Source: Bacteroidales bacterium
GTDB taxonomy: Bacteria > Bacteroidota > Bacteroidia > Bacteroidales > UBA932
Length of the DNA stretch: 29,535 nucleotides
Direction: 5' to 3'
NCBI GenBank assembly: GCA_024689525.1
Contig: JAILDI010000140.1
Location: 1-29,535 of the forward strand
Notes under the pieces: generated by a model
Told to the model about the DNA's origin: nothing
The model's database searches: none
What the model saw: the letters and a program-made list of their open reading frames with translations, nothing else
Part shown: positions 1-5,151 of the stretch, piece after piece
Numbering within the stretch: position 1 is the stretch's first letter
Layout of the letters: every line of letters begins with the position of its first letter
Translations under genes and position numbers: made by a program

Positions 1-185
1 AGCAGCGTGTACAGCAGCGGATCCAGCATCTTTTCCGGAATCCCCTCCCTGCGGAAGAACCACTTGAAAATGAACCATCCCAGGATGAAGCCGCTCACGA
101 AAAGCAGCGAGTACCACCTGAGTTCGAATCCTCCTATGTGAAAAATCGCGGGGTTAACGTTCCACCGCACTACAAGTTCTAACAT
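1..185 (-). CDS. lgt: Prolipoprotein diacylglyceryl transferase, N-terminal part (cut by window edge)
   Basis: Only the first 61 codons are present; the gene runs off the left edge. The translated start MLELVVRWNVNPAIFHIGG leads into an aromatic membrane helix (YSLLFVSGFILGWFIFKW) and then a basic loop and an EGIPEKMLDPLL-type segment. This is the usual N-terminus of Lgt, the inner-membrane enzyme that moves diacylglycerol from phosphatidylglycerol onto the lipobox cysteine of prolipoproteins. The enzyme would be needed for the many lipoproteins encoded further right. The start codon lies 25 bases after the stop of the upstream methyltransferase gene and 4 bases after a TATCTTTG box, so it may have its own promoter. 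The identification rests on the N-terminus only. Confidence 0.85.
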   Translation of the reverse strand, partial: MLELVVRWNVNPAIFHIGGFELRWYSLLFVSGFILGWFIFKWFFRREGIPEKMLDPLLYTL

Positions 186-189
186 AATG

Positions 190-197
190 CAAAGATA
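190..197 (-). promoter_or_regulatory. Candidate Bacteroidota -7 box for lgt
   Basis: The minus strand reads TATCTTTG, an exact match to the Bacteroidota consensus TAnnTTTG. If the box ends at -4, transcription would start one base before the lgt ATG. No clear -33 TTTG is visible at the usual distance. Confidence 0.5.
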
Positions 198-210
198 ATA
201 TTTTTGCGCT

Positions 211-1158
211 TTATCTGTTCGCCCTTACATAAATACTTAGAGGCAGAACCTTGCCGAAGGAGTCGGAGAGGCAGAGTTCGCCGGATTCCATGTGTTTGAC
301 GCCCGTGGAGAAGGCCTGCTGGAGGACGGTTTCGCCCAGGGTGGCGGAATAGCCGTTGGAGTAGAGGTTCAGCACCACGAAGGAGTCGCGCGGGGAGAGG
401 ATTTCGCCCACGTTTTCCATCATGCCGAAGAGGAGCTCGTCCAACTTCCATTTTTCGCCGTCGGGGCCATGGCCGTAGGCGGGCGGGTCCAGGATGATAC
501 CGTCGTAATGGTTGCCGCGGCGGGCTTCGCGGCGCGCGAACTTGAGGGCGTCCTCAACCACCCAGCGGATGCCGTCCAGGCCGCTGCGTTCCATGTTTTC
601 GCGGGCCCAGGTCACAACTTGCCGTACGGAATCCAGGTGCGTCACATCGGCCCCGGCGCATTTTGCCGCCAAAGACGCCGCACCGGTATATGCAAACAGG
701 TTCAGCACCTTTGGCGAGGGAAGCCCATTGGCCTTGTGGATACGCGCAAGGCGCGATGTCTCGCGGAAAATGTACTCCCAGTTGGGTGCCTGCTCCGGGA
801 ACACGCCAACGTGCTTGAACGCGGTGAGGCCGAGGCGCAGGCTTAAGTGCAGGTCGGATGCGGCGTGGGTATCGGCCTCCGGCGCACCGTTATACGCTAT
901 CCCCCACTGGTCTTCCATCTTCTTCAGGCGGTTCCATGTGCCGGAATCCTCCTTCCCCGCCTTGCCGAATCCCGCCCCGGGCGTGAAGTTCACGTGCGCA
1001 AGTCTGTGCCAGTCGGAATCGGCCATGGAAGGCCTCCAGAGCGCCTTAGGCTCCGGGCGGCGAAGAATGTACTTTCCGAAGCGCTCCAGTTTTTCCCCGT
1101 TTCCGGAGTCCAGGAGCTCATAGTCTTTCCAATACGCTGCGGGATATTCGATGGCCAT
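211..1158 (-). CDS. Class I SAM-dependent (RlmI-like) rRNA methyltransferase
   Basis: This is a 315-residue protein starting MAIEYPAAYWKDYELLDSG. The N-terminal part carries the DSGNGEKLERFGKYILRRPEP signature seen in YccW/RlmI-like enzymes of Bacteroidota. It is followed by the SAM-binding loop LNLFAYTGAASLA, an acidic ribose-binding position (THLDSV), the catalytic-type motif LDPPAYG, and NLYSNGYS near the C-terminus. Relatives methylate cytosine C5 in 23S rRNA, but the PUA domain of E. coli RlmI is missing, so the exact target base is not assigned. An in-frame TTG at 1185 could extend the protein by nine residues, but that codon lies inside a TATATTTG promoter box, so ATG 1158 is preferred. 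The gene is upstream of lgt and divergent from the toxin-antitoxin pair. Confidence 0.85.
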   Translation of the reverse strand: MAIEYPAAYWKDYELLDSGNGEKLERFGKYILRRPEPKALWRPSMADSDWHRLAHVNFTPGAGFGKAGKEDSGTWNRLKKMEDQWGIAYNGAPEADTHAASDLHLSLRLGLTAFKHVGVFPEQAPNWEYIFRETSRLARIHKANGLPSPKVLNLFAYTGAASLAAKCAGADVTHLDSVRQVVTWARENMERSGLDGIRWVVEDALKFARREARRGNHYDGIILDPPAYGHGPDGEKWKLDELLFGMMENVGEILSPRDSFVVLNLYSNGYSATLGETVLQQAFSTGVKHMESGELCLSDSFGKVLPLSIYVRANR

Positions 1159-1182
1159 TGCGAGAAAACGATTAATCAAGTG

Positions 1183-1190
1183 CAAATATA
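1183..1190 (-). promoter_or_regulatory. Candidate -7 box for the RlmI-like methyltransferase gene
   Basis: The minus strand reads TATATTTG, matching TAnnTTTG. The inferred transcript start near 1179 leaves a leader of about 21 bases before ATG 1158. No convincing -33 element is seen. Confidence 0.5.
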
Positions 1191-1222
1191 CTGATTTTCC
1201 TTGAAGGGGCTATAAATTATTA

Positions 1223-1253
1223 ATAAAATAATTATGTTATATATAAAATAATT
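1223..1253 (+). repeat. Two 11-bp direct repeats, possible HigA operator
   Basis: ATAAAATAATT occurs at 1223-1233 and again at 1243-1253, exactly 20 bases apart (about two helical turns), directly upstream of the higB -7 box. The first copy is also half of an inverted repeat, AATTATT-aataa-AATAATT (1215-1233). HigA-type antitoxins commonly repress their own promoter by binding such sites. The stretch is very AT-rich, so chance repetition is possible. Confidence 0.35.
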
Positions 1254-1255
1254 TT

Positions 1256-1263
1256 TACCTTTG
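1256..1263 (+). promoter_or_regulatory. -7 box of the higBA promoter
   Basis: TACCTTTG matches the Bacteroidota TAnnTTTG consensus. Only three bases separate it from the higB ATG, so the inferred transcription start falls on or next to the A of the start codon, suggesting a leaderless mRNA. Confidence 0.6.
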
Positions 1264-1266
1264 CAC

Positions 1267-1560
1267 ATGAGAGTAATTGCTATATCAACTTTAAGGGACT
1301 ATTGGAGCAAGCACGCGGAAACCAAACAGCCGCTGAGCGAGTGGTATGTCAAGACCCGCAATGCACATTGGAAATCGCTGCGGGATATGAGGAATGATTT
1401 CAACTCGGTGGATTATGTGGGAAATCAGCGCTATGTTTTCAATATTAATGGTAACAACTATCGGCTTGTCGTTGCCGTTAAGTTTACACCGGAACTGGTA
1501 TATATCCGGTTCGTGGGAACACATGATGAGTATAGCATAATTGATGTTTCAACGATATAG
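1267..1560 (+). CDS. higB: HigB-type toxin (mRNA interferase) of a type II toxin-antitoxin system
   Basis: This is a 97-residue basic protein starting MRVIAISTLRDYWSKH, with the family pattern of an N-terminal LRDYW..H segment, a central W..L.DMRNDFNSVD stretch, RYVFNINGNNYRL, and a C-terminal FVGTHDEY strand. These are hallmarks of the HigB_toxin family (RelE-like fold), which cleaves ribosome-bound mRNA. An upstream in-frame TTG at 1261 sits inside the promoter box, so ATG 1267 is used. The toxin gene precedes the antitoxin gene with a 3-base gap, the usual HigBA order. The name is by family; activity and the exact cleavage rule cannot be read from the sequence. Confidence 0.85.
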   Translation: MRVIAISTLRDYWSKHAETKQPLSEWYVKTRNAHWKSLRDMRNDFNSVDYVGNQRYVFNINGNNYRLVVAVKFTPELVYIRFVGTHDEYSIIDVSTI

Positions 1561-1563
1561 AAC

Positions 1564-1929
1564 ATGGCACAACTCAAGAACGAACAGCAATACAGGGCGA
1601 TGATGCACCGTATTGACGAACTCTTTTTCGACACGGATGAGAGTACTCCTGCAGACGATCCCCGCCTGCAGGAACTTGACGTTTTGTCCGCTCTTGTGGA
1701 GGAATACGAAAAGGAGCACTTCCCGATAGAAACTCCGAGCCTGGCGGACACGCTGCTTGCCCGCCTTTCCGAACTCAGTATTACTCAGAAAGAAATGGCC
1801 TTGCTTCTGGGGATGACTGCCTCCAGGCTTAGTTCAATCATCTGCGGAAAAACCAATCCCACTTACGAACAGGCCAGGGTAATCGCCACCCGTCTGAACA
1901 TCTCCCCCGCAATCGTCCTTGCCTGCTAA
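1564..1929 (+). CDS. higA: HigA-type antitoxin with Xre/Cro helix-turn-helix
   Basis: This is a 121-residue acidic protein. The N-terminal half (residues 1-55) is rich in D and E (FFDTDESTPADDP, LVEEYEKEHFP) and probably contacts the basic toxin. The C-terminal half holds an Xre-type helix-turn-helix: LADTLLARLSELSITQKEMA, then GMTASRLSSIICGKTNP and ARVIATRLNIS. This resembles the HigA partners of HigB_toxin proteins, which neutralise the toxin and repress the operon. Translation is probably coupled to higB (3-base gap). Its stop codon overlaps that of the convergent SGNH hydrolase gene by 4 bases, leaving no room for a separate terminator. Confidence 0.85.
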   Translation: MAQLKNEQQYRAMMHRIDELFFDTDESTPADDPRLQELDVLSALVEEYEKEHFPIETPSLADTLLARLSELSITQKEMALLLGMTASRLSSIICGKTNPTYEQARVIATRLNISPAIVLAC

Positions 1930-3014
1930 CGGATTCCGTAGCGCCGTAGGATCCTCAGAACCGGCTTTCTGATGCTGCGGGCCCAGAGGGTGTAACCATA
2001 GTCGCCCGGATGGGTCCCGTCCACGGAAGTGTAATGGTCCGGGGAGGTGGCGTTGGTGCTGGTAACGAAATACACGTCTTTGTATTTGCGTCGCGCCTCC
2101 TTCATAAGGTCTGCGACAACCTTGATGCGGCCTGCCTCGTATTCATCGGCCTTGAGGTTGAAGTTCCTTCGCTCCCGGTATATTGTCTGCTGGAATATGA
2201 GAGGCTTTCCGGGATGGGCTGCCTGAAGTGCCTCGATGAAGGGGAACAGTCTCTCGCGGATTTCCTCCGGAGTGGGGTTGGAGAATGTGTCGAACAGGAA
2301 AGCATCCACGTCTGGCGCTTCGGAAAGGGCGGCGGCAAAGTAATCCTGCATCCGGCAGCGGCCGCTTACGCCGAGATTGAGGAACTGGATTCCGGTTTCG
2401 CGGGAAAGGATGGACGGATAGGCCATCCCGGCTTTGGAGGTGGAGGCTCCGTGAGTGAAACTGGAGCCGAAAACCACAACCCGATGGCGGAATGGATTCT
2501 CCAGCGGTTCCAGCATATAACCGTCCTCGACGCCGATTTTTACCGACGCCATCTCGCTGCGCACGGGAAGATACAGAAGACACTCCTTAACACTGGTATC
2601 CATATCCTTAATGAGGTTCACGGGTTTGTCCAGAGAGTTGTCGTTCTGAAGCCCCGCGGCCGCCCACAGCCATTTGCCGTTTTTCTTTATATACAGGTCA
2701 AATCCCCTGCCCGCAAATCCGGTTGTTCCTCCGCCGAAATAAGGCCTCACATATACAGGAAGCACTCTTATCGAGGGAGAGTCGGTGCGAAACGCCACCG
2801 CAATACCGGCCGACTCCGCCACAAGCGACAACTCCTGGGTGGTGAAACCGTGGAAACGGGCCGTGTCGATACGGTGATAGGGATTAGGCGTATCAGGGAA
2901 AACCTTCCCCGTGAGCGTGAGTGCCGACGCCTCAACGTAATTGTATTCCTGTCCCATTAATGCCGATGACACCATAACCAGCGCCAGCAGCACGAGCATT
3001 ACTTTTCTTGCCAT
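1926..3014 (-). CDS. Secreted SGNH/GDSL hydrolase with N-terminal GxDLY domain
   Basis: This is a 362-residue protein with a cleavable signal peptide (MARKVMLVLLALVMVSSALMGQ). Residues about 25-170 form a beta-rich domain that includes the GxDLY motif (GRGFDLYIKKNGKWLW). The SGNH hydrolase domain follows: block I GSSFTHG (likely nucleophile Ser185), block II LNLGVSG, a DTFSNP segment (Asn246), and block V DGTHPGD (Asp332, His335). Members of this family remove acyl groups, often acetyl, from carbohydrates. It is the last gene of the locus but follows a strong terminator whose U tract ends 3 bases before its start codon, so expression may depend on read-through. ATG 3014 is chosen because it gives a good signal peptide; an upstream extension would translate the terminator. 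Confidence 0.85.
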   Translation of the reverse strand: MARKVMLVLLALVMVSSALMGQEYNYVEASALTLTGKVFPDTPNPYHRIDTARFHGFTTQELSLVAESAGIAVAFRTDSPSIRVLPVYVRPYFGGGTTGFAGRGFDLYIKKNGKWLWAAAGLQNDNSLDKPVNLIKDMDTSVKECLLYLPVRSEMASVKIGVEDGYMLEPLENPFRHRVVVFGSSFTHGASTSKAGMAYPSILSRETGIQFLNLGVSGRCRMQDYFAAALSEAPDVDAFLFDTFSNPTPEEIRERLFPFIEALQAAHPGKPLIFQQTIYRERRNFNLKADEYEAGRIKVVADLMKEARRKYKDVYFVTSTNATSPDHYTSVDGTHPGDYGYTLWARSIRKPVLRILRRYGIR

Positions 3015-3017
3015 ATG

Positions 3018-3051
3018 AAAAAGGGGCCGGCCGGCAAAGCCAGCCAGCCCC
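3018..3051 (-). terminator. Strong rho-independent terminator after the main locus operon
   Basis: On the minus strand a 13-bp GC-rich stem (right arm 3039-3051, left arm 3023-3035, two G-U pairs) closes a 3-base loop (3036-3038) and is followed by TTTTT (3022-3018). It lies 21 bases after the stop of the NHL lipoprotein gene and runs straight into the start of the SGNH hydrolase gene. Confidence 0.85.
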
Positions 3052-3072
3052 TGAGCAATAACTAATAAGTGC

Positions 3073-4971
3073 TTATTCGATGGTAACAACGTATACCTTA
3101 CCCGCATTCTGGTCTGTCACATACAGTTTGGAATAATCACTGTTAAACGCCATACTGCCGACACAATTCAAAGCAGCATCAGCGCCATAACCATCTTTTG
3201 GAGTATTTGTACCGTTAGTGATGATTGTTGTAACCACGGCGTCGTCCCATCCGCCAGGGCCAAATGTAATCTTTCTGATGGCAAATCCATCACCTACATA
3301 CAGGTTACCATCGCCATCGAAAGCAAGGCCATAAGTGTTAGCAGTAAATGTAGCTGTTGATACAGGGCCGTCCACTAAAGTAGCATAATTGGTTGCCTTT
3401 GTGCCATTTCCGGCAACCGCCACCGGTGCTCCGCCGGCACTGGATTCTTTGAACAGCTTAAAGCCATTATCTGCAGTGGCAATAATAAAGTCACCATTGC
3501 CATCAACGGTAAAGCTAATCGGCTTGACCTTGGAAAGAGAGCCAGAATTGAAGTCGGCAAACTTTGTCTTTGTTCCTGTTATGCCACCTTCATACTTAAA
3601 TAGGCCATAAGCATCTCTGATGACAACATATGCATCCGAACCGCTGAATTGAATCATCATGGGGCTATATTTGCCGGTTGAGATGTTCGAATAAGTGATT
3701 TCTTTTGTAGTCAGATTGCTACAAGTATAAAAACGTCCCAGACTCTTGTCTACTATGTAAAGGACTCCGTCATGATAGCATCCGCCCCAAGGCACGGCAG
3801 TTCCAGAATTATATGATACTTTCTCTACCGTCTGTACGTTAAGGTCAACGAACATTACGGCGTCGTTCTGATCGAAAACTACTGCTTTATTGTCGGGAAG
3901 CATTACCATGCCACGTGGAGCATATAATTTTGTTTCAGCAAAAGAACCGGTCACATGAGAAGAGGTATTCGCGGCTCTTCCAGCCGAACCAATCAGCGTT
4001 GTCAATTTATATTTCGTAAGCGTAATCGCTGGCATGGGCTTGATGTGTCCGCGCTCGATCTGGACGTTAGTGGCAGTTTTGAGCGTGCCGGGGACAACGG
4101 TGTTGTCGTCAAAGGCAAGCCAAACGTTCAACTGCGGGTAGACATTCTTGCCGCCGACGGATACCGGGCCCACCGGAAGAGGAACATAAACCGTAATACC
4201 CTCGCTAGAAGCCCTCTGGGCAGCCGTGGCCGCGGAAATAATCTCGGTAATTTTGTACTCGCTTTTGTGATCATAGGCCTTTACGTACGGGACGTTTGCC
4301 GGGTCCGGGTCGAAACCACCACCTGCCGTTGTCCAGTTGTAAGTCTGATTCATCGTCGAGCAAATCTTGTACGTTTTTTTGTCTGCGGCAATAAGGTCCG
4401 GATCCACCACCGGGGCGCTCACAACAAGTTTCGTGGCCTTCGGGGGCACATTCTTGTAGGTAACTTTCAGAACACCGCCAAGGTGCTTGAATTCCAGAGG
4501 CTGCCCTGCTTCAACGCGGGCGAGCATCGGCGCTTCCACATTGCCTTCCGCCCAGGTATAAGTATCCTTGAGAACAACTTTGAGCGAGCCGTCCTCTTCG
4601 CGGGGATAGGCCTCTGCGCCAGAACCGCTTGTCTTTGCAGGATAAATAGCGAAAGAACTCTGTCCATAAACGATGGCGTCATCTGTATTAGGCGCAAATT
4701 CAGCCTCACCGGCAGTGGGGTCGCCAGTATACTTGTACGTGGTAAATCCATTTGCGTTGTCACTGCGCACAACGAAATTGTCATTTGTTTTCCACATGTA
4801 CACACTGCCAACGAACGCGGTCTTGGTGTCATCGGCAGAAATGCGGGCGACGAGTGTCGGAGCTTTGACTGCCTCGGGAGCATTCACGTCATTTGAGGAA
4901 GGAACTTCCTTGTTGCAGGAAACTGCAGCGACGGCGAAGGCCGTCATAAGAATCAAAGAAATCTTTTTCAT
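3073..4971 (-). CDS. Fimbrillin-like + NHL beta-propeller surface lipoprotein
   Basis: This is a 632-residue lipoprotein (MKKISLILMTAFAVAAVSC, lipidated Cys19). Residues about 35-315 resemble the fimbrillin/Mfa-like fold: an MWKTNDNF strand, YTWAEGNVEAPMLA, LEFKHLGGVLKVTY, then VYVPLPVGP and VQIERGHIKPM. Residues about 320-632 contain NHL/six-bladed propeller repeats (FDGDGNLYVGDGFAIRKI, SKLYVTDQNAGKVYVV). The N-terminal module is clearly paralogous to that of the 890-residue lipoprotein upstream (both have PLPVGP and IER.HIKPM). No catalytic motif is seen, so a binding or organising role at the outer surface is likely. ATG 4971 is favoured over ATG 4986 because the lipobox follows it at the right distance and a GGAGG lies 8 bases upstream. 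It is the last gene before the terminator. Confidence 0.75.
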   Translation of the reverse strand: MKKISLILMTAFAVAAVSCNKEVPSSNDVNAPEAVKAPTLVARISADDTKTAFVGSVYMWKTNDNFVVRSDNANGFTTYKYTGDPTAGEAEFAPNTDDAIVYGQSSFAIYPAKTSGSGAEAYPREEDGSLKVVLKDTYTWAEGNVEAPMLARVEAGQPLEFKHLGGVLKVTYKNVPPKATKLVVSAPVVDPDLIAADKKTYKICSTMNQTYNWTTAGGGFDPDPANVPYVKAYDHKSEYKITEIISAATAAQRASSEGITVYVPLPVGPVSVGGKNVYPQLNVWLAFDDNTVVPGTLKTATNVQIERGHIKPMPAITLTKYKLTTLIGSAGRAANTSSHVTGSFAETKLYAPRGMVMLPDNKAVVFDQNDAVMFVDLNVQTVEKVSYNSGTAVPWGGCYHDGVLYIVDKSLGRFYTCSNLTTKEITYSNISTGKYSPMMIQFSGSDAYVVIRDAYGLFKYEGGITGTKTKFADFNSGSLSKVKPISFTVDGNGDFIIATADNGFKLFKESSAGGAPVAVAGNGTKATNYATLVDGPVSTATFTANTYGLAFDGDGNLYVGDGFAIRKITFGPGGWDDAVVTTIITNGTNTPKDGYGADAALNCVGSMAFNSDYSKLYVTDQNAGKVYVVTIE

Positions 4972-4979
4972 AAGGCTGT

Positions 4980-4984
4980 CCTCC
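4980..4984 (-). promoter_or_regulatory. Shine-Dalgarno sequence of the fimbrillin-like NHL lipoprotein gene
   Basis: The minus strand reads GGAGG, 8 bases before ATG 4971, in the 14-base gap after the 47-codon ORF. Bacteroidota rarely use such sites. This one helps fix the start codon. Confidence 0.55.
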
Positions 4985-4985
4985 A

Positions 4986-5129
4986 TTATGACCACTCACC
5001 TTCTTCATCTTCAATCCATTCTTCGATTCCGTCGGAAGCCGGTGTCGAGAGATTTGTCGCACAGTAGTTCGAGTCCTGTGCAATTACAAGCAACTCAGTC
5101 TCGGGCTGCAGATACATTTTTCTTTTCAT
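4986..5129 (-). CDS. Small 47-residue acidic peptide, function unknown
   Basis: A 47-codon ORF starts MKRKMYLQPETELLVIAQDS and ends GIEEWIEDEEGEWS, then TAA. The basic start with a Y..P.TE pattern and an acidic, tryptophan-containing tail resemble short proteins often found beside lipoprotein and fimbrillin-like genes in Bacteroidales. It has no signal peptide or membrane helix. It fits neatly between two operon genes, 22 bases after one stop and 14 bases before the next start, on the same strand, which supports it being translated. It could be a regulatory or secreted peptide, or a translational coupler for the next gene. I do not assign a function. Confidence 0.6.
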   Translation of the reverse strand: MKRKMYLQPETELLVIAQDSNYCATNLSTPASDGIEEWIEDEEGEWS

Positions 5130-5151
5130 AGTTTTATTGTTATTTGTGTTG

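Noticed and set aside
1159..1185. TTG start adding nine residues to the RlmI-like methyltransferase
   Set aside because: The TTG is part of the TATATTTG box that probably promotes this gene; ATG 1158 fits the family N-terminus better.
3015..3107. N-terminal extension of the SGNH hydrolase to 3107
   Set aside because: The extra residues would be translated from the terminator hairpin and would hide a good signal peptide that begins at ATG 3014.
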